A stretch of DNA of 64,000 nt from Chengkuizengella sp. SCS-71B (GCF_040100845.1 NZ_JAZHSH010000001.1:310001-374000), one strand, 5' to 3'. Shown: positions 35,660 through 45,376, numbered from the stretch's first letter. Notes: a model not told the origin generated them from the letters alone. Program-made: numbers and translations.

Positions 35660-36921
35660 ATGCTTAAAATTGTTCACTCTATTTGCTGTGGAATTGATGT
35701 CCACAAAAAGTTTGTTGTTGCAACGATAGGTACGACTAACAAATCGGGTGTTACTGAGTACCAAACGAGGCAATTTTCAACCTTCACTGAAGATTTGCAT
35801 CTTCTTTTGGATTGGTTAAAATCAAAATTTTGCGTTCATGTCTGTATGGAGTCTACAGGCAAGTATTGGTATCCTGTTTTCAATGTTTTAGAAAATGATT
35901 GCGATGTTGTCGTTGCTAACCCGAAATATGTCAAGGGTATTCGCGGCAAGAAAACCGATAAAAAAGATTCAATTTGGCTTTGCGACCTGCACAAGCACGG
36001 TTTAGTTCCCAATAGCTTTATACCGTCCTTATTAATCCGTCAAATCCGTGATTTAATGCGCTATCGGTTTAAACTAATCAACTTTAAGTCAAGTGAGAAA
36101 AACCGTATTCAAAACTCTCTTACCGTTTCCAATATCATGATTTCCAGTGTGGTTTCAGATACTTTCGGTGTAAGCTCAATGAAAATTATTAATCACCTAC
36201 TTGAGAATCCTCATTGTGAAGGATTTCGATATTTCATCTATGCTCCACAAAAGCATGCAAAATAAAGCAGAAACCATTGAAAAATCAATTCGTGGAAACT
36301 TGACGAAACCACAAGCAGATAAAATGCGTGTTTGTCTAGATCATTTTGATAGCATTGAGAAACACATAGCCGATATTGAATCCGTTGTATTAGAATTAGC
36401 TCAGCCCTATTTACGACAAATAGAAATCATTCTATCACTACCAAGCATCAAGGATGTTTTTACTGCGATTGCTATCATCGGTGAGATCGGCACCGATATG
36501 TCCATGTTTCACTCCTCCAAACATTTGTGTTCATGGGCTGGACTTACTCCGCAAAACAACGAAAGTGCTGGTAAGAAAAAATCTGTTCGGATTTCACGAG
36601 CCGGTGTATACATCAAACCCTTATTAGTTCAATGTGCAAATGCTGCAATTAAAAGTAAAAAGTGTACTTATTTCAAAGTCCGTTATGACCAAATCAAAAA
36701 ACGAAGAGGGCACAAGAAAGCGATTATTGCGATTGCAGGCATGTTACTCAATTGTATTTACTTTACCATATGCTTGATAAGAATGAGACATTTAACTATG
36801 ATTTATAAAAAATCGACTCCAAGCCAAAACGAAACTATGCACCTCAGATCACTGAGGAAATGGTTATACGTTACTTGGAAACGCTGGGCTATCAAATACC
36901 CGATATGCACATTAAAGTTTG
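35660..36921 (+). pseudogene. IS110-family transposase (DEDD recombinase), frameshifted
   Basis: N-terminal part 35660-~36215: CGIDVHKKFVVATIGTT (first catalytic Asp), VCMESTGKYWYPVFNVLEN (Glu), NPKYVKGIRGKKTDKKDS (Asp pair). The C-terminal Tnp_20 part is in another frame, ~36213-36780: LSLPSIKDVFTAIAIIGEIG, SWAGLTPQNNESAGK (serine region), KKRRGHKKAIIAIA. A third shift near 36780 restores YLETLGYQIPDMHIKV and the stop at ~36921. Two shifts with no heptamer-type slippery site argue for decay rather than programmed frameshifting. Confidence 0.88.
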
Positions 36922-36975
36922 ATTCATTTTAAATAATAACATCCATTTAAAAAAGCCACTTTTAGTAGGCTTATT

Positions 36976-37419
36976 TGTTATGCCCACATTTTTCGAAACA
37001 GTTAATTCAGTGTTCTTTTTTATTTTTTGAAAATCCCTTCTATTATACTACAATTTACAAACATTGAATCTATTAATTTAACTTATTTTATACATAAAGA
37101 CTATTCTTAAATTGTAATAATAAAGCAATAGTATTTTCGTAAGGAAAAATTTGTAACATTAAGCGACGATATAAAGTTTGGGTGCCTGTCACTAACCGGA
37201 AAATGTCGAATAATCATTGTTTGATCGTTTTCGATTTAATATTGTTTTTATGATCCAAAATTTCAATATATTTATATAATAAGAAGTGCGGAGTATCTCA
37301 TCTACTTGGAAGTAATCTATAAATCCAGAGAAAGCCCTCTGGGCATGAACTTGAAGGATGTCGTTGATCATCTCTCTGTTCAGAGCCTGTTCCCGTTTTC
37401 CGAGATATTTCTGTTTCGA
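36976..37419. other. Intergenic region with one GGTGCCTGTCACT element
   Basis: AT-rich. GGTGCCTGTCACT (37181-37193) is the first of two direct copies (second at 39017-39029) around the comM-RAYT block. A minus-strand frame at 37192-37431 (LGKREQALNREMINDILQVH, then AQRAFSGFIDYFQVDEI) reads like protein, but I do not recognise it and it has no clear binding site. It may be a relic. Confidence 0.4.
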
Positions 37420-38400
37420 TGGAATCTTCATATTATGAAGGTAGAGACTTTCAACACATTATTGGACAAGAGCAATCCAAACGAGCACTCAAAATTGCTG
37501 TGGTAGGTGGGCATAATGTGTTAATGGTCGATCCACCAGGATGTGGAAAGAGTTTATTAGATGTGGAAAGAGTTTATTAGCTGAAAGCTTTCCATCCATT
37601 TTACCTCCCCTTTCTTTAGAAGCCCAATTAGAAAATGTAAGCTTATATGAATTAGCAGATATTTCTTTACTTAATCGTAATCAGGAGCTCCGTTTCGAAG
37701 TCCCCATCATTCTGCTTCGTCTGTATCCATCATTGGTGGTGGCTCAAATCCAAAACCAGGTGAAGCTTCATTGGCCATTCATGGGGTTTTATTTTTAGAT
37801 GAGATGGCAGAGTTTACGAAGAAATCATTGGACATGCTTAGGCAGCCTCTTGAAACAGGAAAAGTTACGATCAGTCGTACACAAGCTACAGTGGTCTATC
37901 CTGCTCATTTTTTATTGATTATGAATCCTTGTCCCTGTGGATATTTGGAATCAACTTCTCGTTACTGTACATGTACCCCTAAACAAGTTCAATCTTATCG
38001 AAATCGTGTATCGGGTCCTATAGAGGGTCGTAATGATATTGTTTTAAGTCTGCAACCTGTGAGTCTTCATCAGGAGAGTAGAGACGATGTGGAATCATCT
38101 ACTACGATCAGAAGTAGTGTTCAAGAAGCGCGTGAAAAGCAGTTTGAACGCTATGGGAAAGAAGCTTTGAATGCTGCAATTTCTATTGATGAGCTACTTT
38201 CTAAAGTCTCTTTAACCCAGAATCAAAACCGATTTTTGCAAAACCGATCTTTGAAACAAAGCTGGAGCAATCGTGTTCATGTCAAAATGATTTGTTTAGC
38301 TAGAACAATCTCTGATATAAGAGGGGGAAACGAAATTTCGGATGAAGCTTTGTGGGAAGCCGTAACGCTAAGAAAAGCCCATTCAAAGCAGCTTACGGGG
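37420..38400 (+). pseudogene. ComM/YifB-type Mg-chelatase-like ATPase, truncated and frameshifted
   Basis: Without its N-terminal ~190 residues. It begins DFQHIIGQEQSKRALKIAVV, then GGHNVLMVDPPGCGKSLL (Walker A), after which a 20-bp tandem duplication (37541-37580) breaks the frame. AESFPSILPPLSLEAQLENV resumes, a second shift follows, then AIHGVLFLDEMAEFTKKSLD (Walker B), MLRQPLETGKVTISR, LLIMNPCPCGY and the C-terminal AAA lid. The end runs into the RAYT gene. ComM is a helicase-like branch-migration ATPase for natural transformation; this copy is dead. Confidence 0.85.
37541..37580 (+). repeat. Perfect 20-bp tandem duplication in the comM P-loop
   Basis: ATGTGGAAAGAGTTTATTAG occurs twice in a row (37541-37560 and 37561-37580). 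Twenty is not a multiple of three, so it shifts the frame within the Walker A coding region. Confidence 0.97.
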
Positions 38401-38411
38401 ACGTTGGAAGC

Positions 38412-38955
38412 ATGGGTCGTAAACCTAGGAATTGGAATCCAAATCGTTTTTATCACATCATCAGCCGTCGAAATCATCGAGATGAATTATATTTAGACTA
38501 CGGTGATTATAAAACCTTCCTTCACATGTTAGCAACGATCAATAAAAAATATCCATTTGAACTTCCATGTTCATGACAAATCATTACCATCTCATGCTTC
38601 GTTCAAAAGAACAAACCATTTCTAAAATCATGTCATTGCTGAATAAACGATACACGGATTATTACAACACCAAATACCGTTTAAAAGGACATCTTTTTGA
38701 AAAATGATTTTGGAATCAAGAAATAACAGATGATGAAGGGATGTTATAGAAGTTAGTAGATATATCCATCGAAATCCATTAGAAGCTAAAATGGTCAAAC
38801 AGCTTTAGGATTATACATGGAGTAGTTATCTGTATTATATAAACCCAATGATGTCCCCATCATCCTATTTAAATAAGGAAATTATTTTTCGATACTTCGA
38901 AGGAAGTAAAGAAGACAGAGAGAAAAAATACCAGGATTATTGCTTAATTGAGTAA
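38412..38955 (+). pseudogene. RAYT (REP-associated tyrosine transposase, Y1/HUH family), decayed
   Basis: It starts MGRKPRNWNPNRFYHIISRR, the family N-terminus, then DYGDYKTFLHMLATI. A frame change near 38565 leads to MTNHYHLMLRSKEQTISKIM with the HUH motif (His-Tyr-His), NKRYTDYYNTKYR (Tyr region) and GHLFEK followed by stops. IHRNPLEAKMVKQ and YTWSSYLYYI complete the usual C-terminus. At least three in-frame stops and one frameshift make it inactive. Confidence 0.88.
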
Positions 38956-39016
38956 GTGTCTGATACTACCAGAATTAACATTGGATTTTATTATTTTAAA
39001 TTTGATATTAAGTTGG

Positions 39017-39029
39017 GGTGCCTGTCACT
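39017..39029 (+). repeat. Second GGTGCCTGTCACT element
   Basis: Direct copy of 37181-37193, 1,836 bases away. This motif is widespread beside RAYT genes in Bacillales and marks the edges of the mobile block. Confidence 0.6.
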
Positions 39030-39067
39030 TTTATCAAGTATAGAAGATATAAAGGAGTCGAATCCCT

Positions 39068-40084
39068 TGAATTACAAAACCCTTGATCCTAGAAAAACAT
39101 ACAGGAGCAGCAGGTTTCATCGGGTATTACTTATCTAGAAAACTGTTAGAACAGGGATGCCAAGTGATTGGTGTTGATAATTTAAATGATTACTACAATG
39201 TAAATCTTAAACATACTCGTTTGGAGCAACTTAAACCCTATGAGGAGTTCACTTTTATTAAAGGTGATATTTCTGATAAGTCCATGATCACAAATCTCTG
39301 TGAACAGTACAAACCAAACGTTGTGGTTAATCTGGCTGCTCAAGCAGGAGTAAGATATTCAATAGAGAATCCTGATGTATACATTTAAAGTAATATCATA
39401 GGTTTTTACAACATTCTGGAAGCTTGCAGACACAATCCAGTTGAACATCTAGTATATGCATCTTCTAGTTCTGTTTATGGAGCCAATAAAAAGGTACCAT
39501 TTGAAGAATCAGATTCTGTAGACAACCCAGTATCCCTTTATGCTTCTACTAAAAAATCCAATGAATTGATGGCTCACACATACAGCCACTTATATAACAT
39601 TCCAGCTACAGGGCTTTGGTTCTTTACCGTTTATGGTCCTATGGGACGACCGGACATGGCTTACTTTGGATTTACAGATAAATATTTTGCTGGAGAGCCA
39701 ATTAAGATCTTTAATAACGGTGATTTCGAGAATGATCTCTACCGTGACTTTACATTCATAGATGATATAGTAGAAGGGATTGAACGACTTCTTAATAATC
39801 CACCTACTGAGGCATCTCTCCATAAAGTATTTAACATTGGAAATAACAATCCTGAGAGATTGATGTATTTTATTAAATCTTTGGAAAAAGCTTTAAGTAA
39901 AGCAACTGGAAGATTGGTCGAGTTTGATAAGACATTCGAACCAATTAAGTCGGGCGATGTACCTGCAACTTATGCGTCAACTGATTTGTTACATGAAGCT
40001 GTAGGATTTAAACCAGCTACTTCGATAGAAGATGGATTACAAAAATTTGCAGATTGGTATGTGGAGTATTATAAAGTGAAATAA
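39068..40084 (+). pseudogene. UDP-glucuronate 4-epimerase pseudogene
   Basis: Nearly collinear with the intact copy at 45551. The start MNYKTLDPRKT loses the frame by a deletion where the intact copy reads IFLITGAAGFIG; GAAGFIGYYLSRKLLEQGCQ follows in another frame. A TAA at 39386-39388 replaces the CAG found in the intact copy (AYIQSNIIG). The rest is open: ASSSSVYGANKKVPFEE, YASTKKSNELMAHTYSHLYN, VYGPMGRPDMAYFGFT and the C-terminus DGLQKFADWYVEYYKVK. The arginine in TGLRFFT has become Trp. Confidence 0.92.
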
Positions 40085-40190
40085 GTTTTTTTATCTATAA
40101 ATGATCATTAATATTTCATACTTGTCAAACAGTGTAAAATCATAATTTAGAAAAAACGAATGTGCCTAGGAGTACAACATTTATCCTAAC

Positions 40191-40266
40191 TATATCTTTT
40201 AATCAGGTGGAGTAAAGTCTCCATCTGATTCCACGTTGTTTTAAACTTTGTTTTAAACGAGTTCAC
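40191..40266 (-). repeat. Hairpin repeat, copy B
   Basis: On the minus strand it reads GTGAACTCGTTTAAAAC, then CGTGGAATCAGATGGAGACT and TTACTCCACCTGATTAAAAG. It lacks the CCCATCTGTAGAGGTGGG segment of copy A but shares the same following bases (AAGATATAGT). It lies downstream of the dead epimerase and has no gene upstream on its own strand. Confidence 0.85.
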
Positions 40267-40466
40267 AATGATACATTATCACAGAACTCATTCTGTAAAA
40301 AAAAGCATGTTACCTGCTCTATTATCTGTTAGTATTCGAAAATCCTTCCTAAAAATAACTTTCTCTAACAAAGTCTATGATAATTAATGCTATATATTCA
40401 TTTGCTTTTCTGCATATAATAGTGGTATTGTTTATGCAGAAAGGTAATAGATGAGGTAGATAGATA
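40267..40466. other. Intergenic region before fic
   Basis: With 40085-40190 and repeat copy B this makes a ~380-base gap. Nothing else is recognised. The region close to the fic start is purine-rich but has no strong binding site. Confidence 0.3.
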
Positions 40467-41531
40467 ATGATGAGATCATTTGATTATTTTAAAATAGATA
40501 AAGAACTATATACACCTGACATCGTGAACCTTCTTTCAGCGATTCATGAATACAAAGGTAAACAGGAGCTTTTCATGGAGGCGAATCCTGATATTCTAGA
40601 AGCCATGTTAAAGGTTGCTAAAATCCAAAGTACTGGAGCTTCCAATCGAATTGAAGGGATTTTCACAACGGAAGCACGTTTAAGTGAACTTGTGGCTGAA
40701 AATGCGGAGCCAATAAATCGAGATGAGGAAGAAATTGCTGGATACCGTGAAGTGTTAAATACCATTCATGAAAACTATAAGTATATTAGGGTAAGACCCA
40801 ATGTAATACTACAGCTGCATCGAGATTTATACACCTACAGTCCTTCTTCAGTGGGTGGACGTTTTAAAAATATCGATAATGTTATTGAGGAAGTAGATAG
40901 CCAAGGCAATCGGCAGGTATATTTTCAACCTTTATCCGCATACGAAACACCGGAAGCCATGGAGGAACTCTGCACAACCTTTTTAAAGGCCGTAAATCAA
41001 AGCCAAATTGATCCACTACTGTTAATCTCAAAATTTATTTTTGATTTTCTCAGCATTCATCCTTTCAATGATGGAAACGGAAGAATGAGTCGCTTGCTGA
41101 CACTTGTACTCCTTTATCAAGAAGAGTATATTGTAGGGAAATACATCAGTATTGAGATGATTATTGAGAAAACAAAGGAAAGTTACTATGAAGCGCTTGA
41201 AGAAAGTTCAAAAGGATGGCATGAAGGTGAAAATAATTATGCTTCTTTTGTGAGGTACTATTTAGGAGTTATCCTGAGTGCCTATAAAGAGTTTAGCAGT
41301 AGGGTAGAAACGACAAGAAATCAAGGACTTACTAAAGCTGAACGTGTCCGCCATATCTTCGTGACTAAGGTAGGAAGGATATCAAAAGCAGAAATTGCAA
41401 CACTCTGTCCAGACATTAGTGTGACAACGATTGAAAAAGCACTATCAGATTTACTGAAGGAAGGTTTCATTATCAAAGTTGGTGCGGGACGGAATACAGC
41501 CTACATTCGCAACCATGATTTTGAAGAATAA
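40467..41531 (+). CDS. Fic-domain AMP-transferase family protein with N-terminal inhibitory helix
   Basis: 354 residues. An N-terminal Fic_N segment contains the inhibitory motif SNRIEG (Ser59-x3-Glu63-Gly64). The Fic core follows, with HPFNDGNGRMSR (His198 to Arg209), and a C-terminal winged helix (SKAEIATLCPDISVTTIEKA, LSDLLKEGFIIKVGAGRN). Fic enzymes transfer AMP or other nucleotide moieties to proteins; the inhibitory Glu keeps this class silent until relieved. A DNA-binding C-terminus suggests autoregulation. No antitoxin gene is adjacent, in keeping with the built-in inhibitor. It lies in a zone of mobile-element debris. Confidence 0.92.
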   Translation: MMRSFDYFKIDKELYTPDIVNLLSAIHEYKGKQELFMEANPDILEAMLKVAKIQSTGASNRIEGIFTTEARLSELVAENAEPINRDEEEIAGYREVLNTIHENYKYIRVRPNVILQLHRDLYTYSPSSVGGRFKNIDNVIEEVDSQGNRQVYFQPLSAYETPEAMEELCTTFLKAVNQSQIDPLLLISKFIFDFLSIHPFNDGNGRMSRLLTLVLLYQEEYIVGKYISIEMIIEKTKESYYEALEESSKGWHEGENNYASFVRYYLGVILSAYKEFSSRVETTRNQGLTKAERVRHIFVTKVGRISKAEIATLCPDISVTTIEKALSDLLKEGFIIKVGAGRNTAYIRNHDFEE

Positions 41532-41609
41532 GCTACCTTATTAATCATTTGTCTGCAAAATTTTAGCTTTTGCTATTCAAATATAAGTGAGAAAAGGAGT
41601 AATAACGGT

Positions 41610-42647
41610 ATGGTAACCCGCCACTTCAAGAACCTAAAACCTTGGTTACGTAGAACCATTACTATCTTTATATTTCTATTTATTATTTTAATAGTTTCAG
41701 TCACTTGGATTTATATAGATATTAAATCTACAGATATAACAGACATCCAAGAAAGATTAGATGCAAGAGAACAAGGAGATATATCGGATTCAAAAGAAGT
41801 AGATTCAGATTCATTACCTTCAAGTACTGAAGGTCATCTGAAAAAAGCAGAGGAATTTGCAGATAAACCCATAGAAATGGAAGATGCATTAGATGTTACT
41901 TCCATTTTATTAAACTCTGGTTTAAGTATTAAAGAAATGCAATACTTAATGGGTCAAGCCAGAATGAATTTAACCTCAGAGGAGAAAAAGAATGTAAGAG
42001 AGATACTCTTAGCTAAATTAACTCAAGAGGAAATTGATGCTTTACGACAAATAGCTAGATACTATGGTAGAACTTTAGACATACTAGATCCAAATGTTAA
42101 AATAAAGGGTTTGGAAGAAGAATCCACTGAATTATCTCAAAATACAGAAGATCCAATGGATCAAGAAGCACTCGTAACGGGCGTACAATCAATTGAGGGT
42201 CAGATAGGTTATCAAGAAGATGCAATAACTGAAGAACAAACCGAAGAAAATCAGCAGGAGTTAGTTCCTAATTTAATACCAGTAACCCAAGAAGTAGAAC
42301 AAAAGTACCTAACTCAAATAGAACCTCTACAAAACACCTGTGAAGCAAAAGTTAATGATTTAGCTGCCGAAATCAGAGCGGATATCGACAAAAAAACTGC
42401 AAATGGGGAGCAGGTTACTGTTCAATATTTACAAAATACATTCCTACAAAAGTTTGTACTAGCTGAAGATGAATGTGATACACAGTTTGAAGATTTGATG
42501 ATACAAGCAGAACAAGAATTTGCAACAGAAGGTTTTAATCCAGAGATAATTGATCAATGGAGACAAACCTACCGGAATGTAAAAGATGAGACAAGTAATA
42601 AAATACTTAATAATTTAATATCTAAAATACAAAACAGTGGTAACTAA
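41610..42647 (+). CDS. Membrane-anchored acidic protein of unknown function
   Basis: 345 residues. After a basic start (RHFKNLKPWLRR) there is one membrane helix at ~16-35 (TITIFIFLFIILIVSVTWIY), then a large external part. A helical segment at ~75-160 (LDVTSILLNSGLSIKEMQYL, then LTSEEKKNVREILLAKLTQ) is followed by an acidic Glu/Gln-rich linker and a C-terminal helical region with two Cys (~230-345: LQNTCEAKVNDLAAEIRADI, AEDECDTQFEDLM). The paired Cys could form a disulfide outside the cell. No family recognised. The RBS is AAAAGGAG. Confidence 0.6.
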   Translation: MVTRHFKNLKPWLRRTITIFIFLFIILIVSVTWIYIDIKSTDITDIQERLDAREQGDISDSKEVDSDSLPSSTEGHLKKAEEFADKPIEMEDALDVTSILLNSGLSIKEMQYLMGQARMNLTSEEKKNVREILLAKLTQEEIDALRQIARYYGRTLDILDPNVKIKGLEEESTELSQNTEDPMDQEALVTGVQSIEGQIGYQEDAITEEQTEENQQELVPNLIPVTQEVEQKYLTQIEPLQNTCEAKVNDLAAEIRADIDKKTANGEQVTVQYLQNTFLQKFVLAEDECDTQFEDLMIQAEQEFATEGFNPEIIDQWRQTYRNVKDETSNKILNNLISKIQNSGN

Positions 42648-42664
42648 TTTATTCACTGTTTTTC
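42632..42664 (+). terminator. Terminator overlapping the stop of the 345-aa gene
   Basis: AAACAGTG (42632-42639) pairs with CACTGTTT (42654-42661), then TTT. The stop codon lies in the loop. Confidence 0.5.
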
Positions 42665-42831
42665 CTGTTAAATTCATCACATGTTCATTCCCAACCATAG
42701 GGTACGAAAAAATACTCATTTCTTTACGTACTTAGTGTTAGAGATATTGGTCATCAATGCTATTAGAAGAAGTAGGATGATTGGAGTGAAATCTTATACT
42801 TTATTGTTTAATATACTCCTTTTCCATAAAC

Positions 42832-44043
42832 CTAAACAGTAGCTTTAGAAATCACCCTATCTTTAATATCAAGCAATAATTCCCTACATTTTTTTTCAGC
42901 ATCATGTACAGAAGAACCTGCACATATAACATAACCATAAACATTTGCACTAGATTTAAGAGCTTTAACTTCTTGTCCTTTCTCTAAATCAATATCATAC
43001 TCAAGAGGTTGATATGAATGAATTAGTTGTCTAATTTTGTCCGTATCATAATGAACATGATCGTTTTTATCAAAATAAAGCATTTCCACTGCAACAGGAT
43101 TATTTTTTAGCTTAGGGATAGTAAAATCTTGCCCACATGCTAATTTAATACATAGTTCTATTAGATCTACACCTGAATGATATTGAATGAGTTCAGGGAG
43201 CATACTTGCCCCGCATCTAGCTTGAACCTCTATAATAAATGGTTTTTTATTTTTATCTATCATAATATCGAGATTACTAGGCCCGTTTGTTATTCCTAAA
43301 CTTGATATAGCTTTTCTACACTCAGAATATACCCTTTGTAACTCTTCATTAGTTAAATTTGGTGGAAAAGAATGTCTTACAGCTACCATGTTACTAGTTG
43401 TATCATTATTAATTAAACACATCTCCATCTTCCCATTTATTGAAAAACATTGAGCTCCTATTTTATCCCCTTCAATGAATTCTTCTATAATCACTTTTTT
43501 ATTTTTTGAAAACCTATGCGCAATGTAGATGGCATTTTCTAATTCTTCTATAGATGCAATTTTTGTGATTCCTCTACTTCCAGAACTATCGGAAGGTTTA
43601 ACAATGAAGGTTCCACTTGTTAGCATCATTTGTAATTTAGGTAATATTTTTTGGATATTTTGCTCTTTATTTAACACTAAGAAATTTGGAGAAGAAATAT
43701 TGTGTTTTAAAAATGCTTCTTTCATTAAGGATTTATCTGTTACAACGGGTCCTATTCCAATTCCCTGATTTGGCAGTCCTAATTTTTCATTTATATAACA
43801 TACCGTTGGTATTGCAGTATCGGATGCAAAAGTCATCACACCTGAGATACTATATTTTCTTGCAATCCTTTCAACATTCGGTAAGTCAGTAGTACTAACA
43901 ATTTCGATATAGTCCGCATATTTAAAACCTACCGCATTTGGATTTATATCGAGAACTAATGCTTTCATTTCTAGTTTTTTAACTGCTTTGATTGCATCTA
44001 CTTGAGCTTGACTTCCTCCTAAGATCATAAAAACCTTCTGCAA
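42832..44043 (-). CDS. ATP-grasp ligase (copy 1)
   Basis: 403 residues from a TTG that follows AGGAG by eight bases. Pre-ATP-grasp Rossmann-like part (MILGGSQAQVDAIKAVKKLE, LDINPNAVGFKYADY), then the ATP-grasp core (FIVKPSDSSGSRGITKIASI, KVIIEEFIEGDKIGAQCFSI, LGITNGPSNLDIMIDK, PFIIEVQARCGASMLPELI). The C-terminal part resembles biotin-carboxylase-like ligases that join amino acids or other carboxylates to amines. In a polysaccharide locus it may decorate a sugar or build a small peptide or amide. A close paralogue lies at 52994. Specific reaction unknown. Confidence 0.85.
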   Translation of the reverse strand: MQKVFMILGGSQAQVDAIKAVKKLEMKALVLDINPNAVGFKYADYIEIVSTTDLPNVERIARKYSISGVMTFASDTAIPTVCYINEKLGLPNQGIGIGPVVTDKSLMKEAFLKHNISSPNFLVLNKEQNIQKILPKLQMMLTSGTFIVKPSDSSGSRGITKIASIEELENAIYIAHRFSKNKKVIIEEFIEGDKIGAQCFSINGKMEMCLINNDTTSNMVAVRHSFPPNLTNEELQRVYSECRKAISSLGITNGPSNLDIMIDKNKKPFIIEVQARCGASMLPELIQYHSGVDLIELCIKLACGQDFTIPKLKNNPVAVEMLYFDKNDHVHYDTDKIRQLIHSYQPLEYDIDLEKGQEVKALKSSANVYGYVICAGSSVHDAEKKCRELLLDIKDRVISKATV

Positions 44044-44244
44044 AATGACCACTCCTATTTCATATTATGAGTTAGTTCTACTTTTCCCTCTCAAAATAAA
44101 TAAGTTAATATATAATTAAGATATTTCAGGTATTTTTTTACTAGAACTAGCAATATGAAATATTATAAATAAAGCATAATCCCCTCTCTACCAGAATATA
44201 TTTAAATTCGTAGACAAGTTAAAGAGTAGTGTGGGAGGAGTAGG

Positions 44245-45288
44245 ATGATTATTTATATGGCAGGGATTTTTGCATTTATTTTTACATTAATAGCTACACC
44301 TATAGTGATTAAAGGTGCATATCGGTATGGTTTTATAGCTGAGCCTAGAAAAGATCGGTGGAGCCAAAAGCCAACAGCGTTATTAGGTGGAATAGCCATT
44401 TTTATTAGCTTTTTAATTGTAGTTTTATTGTTTAACCGTGATTGGAATCCTCTTCATATTGGAATAATAGTAGGAGCGGTCATCATTTTTATAGTTGGAT
44501 TAAAAGATGATATCAAACCATTACGTCCTAAAATGAAATTTTGGCTTCAAATGATTGTGGCTGTTGCAACAGTTGCTGTAGGTTTAAAAATAGAAACAAA
44601 CCTTGGCTTTATGATAGATTCAATCATTAGCATTGTTTGGATCGTCGGTATTATGAATGCTGTAAACTTAATAGATAACATAGACGGTTTATCTAGTGGT
44701 ATTGCTTTCATTGCATCTATTACTGCTGCTATATTTCTATTCATTGCAGGTAATCCGTTTTTTAGTATTGTAACATTGTCTTTAGCGGGAGCAGCTTTAG
44801 CGTTTTTACTTTTCAATTTTAAACCAGCAAAAATTTTTATGGGTGATTGTGGAAGTCTTATGTTAGGTTATATATTAGGAACCTCAACAATAGCTATCCA
44901 AGGAACTTTAGGTTTGAGTTCGGGGATGATGAATGCATTTTATATTCCAGCATTGATACTTGCTGTACCTATTTTTGACACTTTTTTTGTCGCTGTTGAA
45001 AGAAAAAGGCATGGTAGGGCAATATCCCAAGGTGGTAAAGACCATACTTCTCATCGGTTAGTGTATATAACTGGATCTGATGTGAAATCTGTTGTCATTT
45101 TATATGTATTAGGAGCTTTTTTCGGTTCAATTAGTTTAATAGGATATTTCAACCCAGGTATTATTCAATATATCTCAATCGGATTAGCTATGATGTTAGG
45201 CGTTTTATTAGCAATCATTTTAGTTAAGTATGCTCCTGTATATGAAAATAAAGAGGAAAAAATGGCTGGTGCAGTAAGTTTAGATTAA
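44245..45288 (+). CDS. WecA/TagO-like undecaprenyl-phosphate N-acetylaminosugar-1-phosphate transferase
   Basis: 347 residues with about ten to eleven membrane helices. Seen: PRKDRWSQKPTALLGGIAIF, IVGLKDDIKPLRPKMKFW, the catalytic block NAVNLIDNIDGLSSGIAF, IFMGDCGSLMLGYILG and KDHTSHRL. It starts a polymer by moving a sugar-1-phosphate (usually GlcNAc-1-P) to undecaprenyl phosphate, for teichoic acid or capsule. ATG after GGGAGGAGTAGG. Repeat copy A begins right after its stop. Confidence 0.93.
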   Translation: MIIYMAGIFAFIFTLIATPIVIKGAYRYGFIAEPRKDRWSQKPTALLGGIAIFISFLIVVLLFNRDWNPLHIGIIVGAVIIFIVGLKDDIKPLRPKMKFWLQMIVAVATVAVGLKIETNLGFMIDSIISIVWIVGIMNAVNLIDNIDGLSSGIAFIASITAAIFLFIAGNPFFSIVTLSLAGAALAFLLFNFKPAKIFMGDCGSLMLGYILGTSTIAIQGTLGLSSGMMNAFYIPALILAVPIFDTFFVAVERKRHGRAISQGGKDHTSHRLVYITGSDVKSVVILYVLGAFFGSISLIGYFNPGIIQYISIGLAMMLGVLLAIILVKYAPVYENKEEKMAGAVSLD

Positions 45289-45289
45289 A

Positions 45290-45376
45290 GTGAACTCGTT
45301 TAAACATCGTGGAATCAGATGGAGACTCTACTCCACCTGATTAAAAGATCCCATCTGTAGAGGTGGGCGTCTTAAC
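45290..45376 (+). repeat. Hairpin repeat, copy A
   Basis: It begins two bases after the WecA-like stop with GTGAACTCGTTTAAACATCG. The imperfect 11-bp hairpin ATCAGATGGAG/CTCCACCTGAT follows, then a second hairpin CCCATC/GAGGTGGG, ending GTCTTAAC. Confidence 0.88.

Larger units (their letters stand above)
35400..36975 (+). mobile_element. IS110-family insertion sequence (decayed; boundaries approximate)
   Basis: It comprises the structured left end, the broken transposase and a short right end with the small hairpin AAGCC/GGCTT (36953-36972). IS110 elements usually lack terminal inverted repeats and target duplications, so the exact ends cannot be read here. It lies just upstream of the acyltransferase gene at 34811. 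Confidence 0.6.

Noticed and set aside
36200-36260. Programmed frameshift in the IS110 transposase
   Set aside because: No convincing slippery sequence, IS110 elements normally have one frame, and another shift follows near the C-terminus; decay is simpler.
37306-37506. 66-aa plus-strand frame before comM
   Set aside because: No binding site or recognisable family, and it overlaps the start of the comM relic in another frame.
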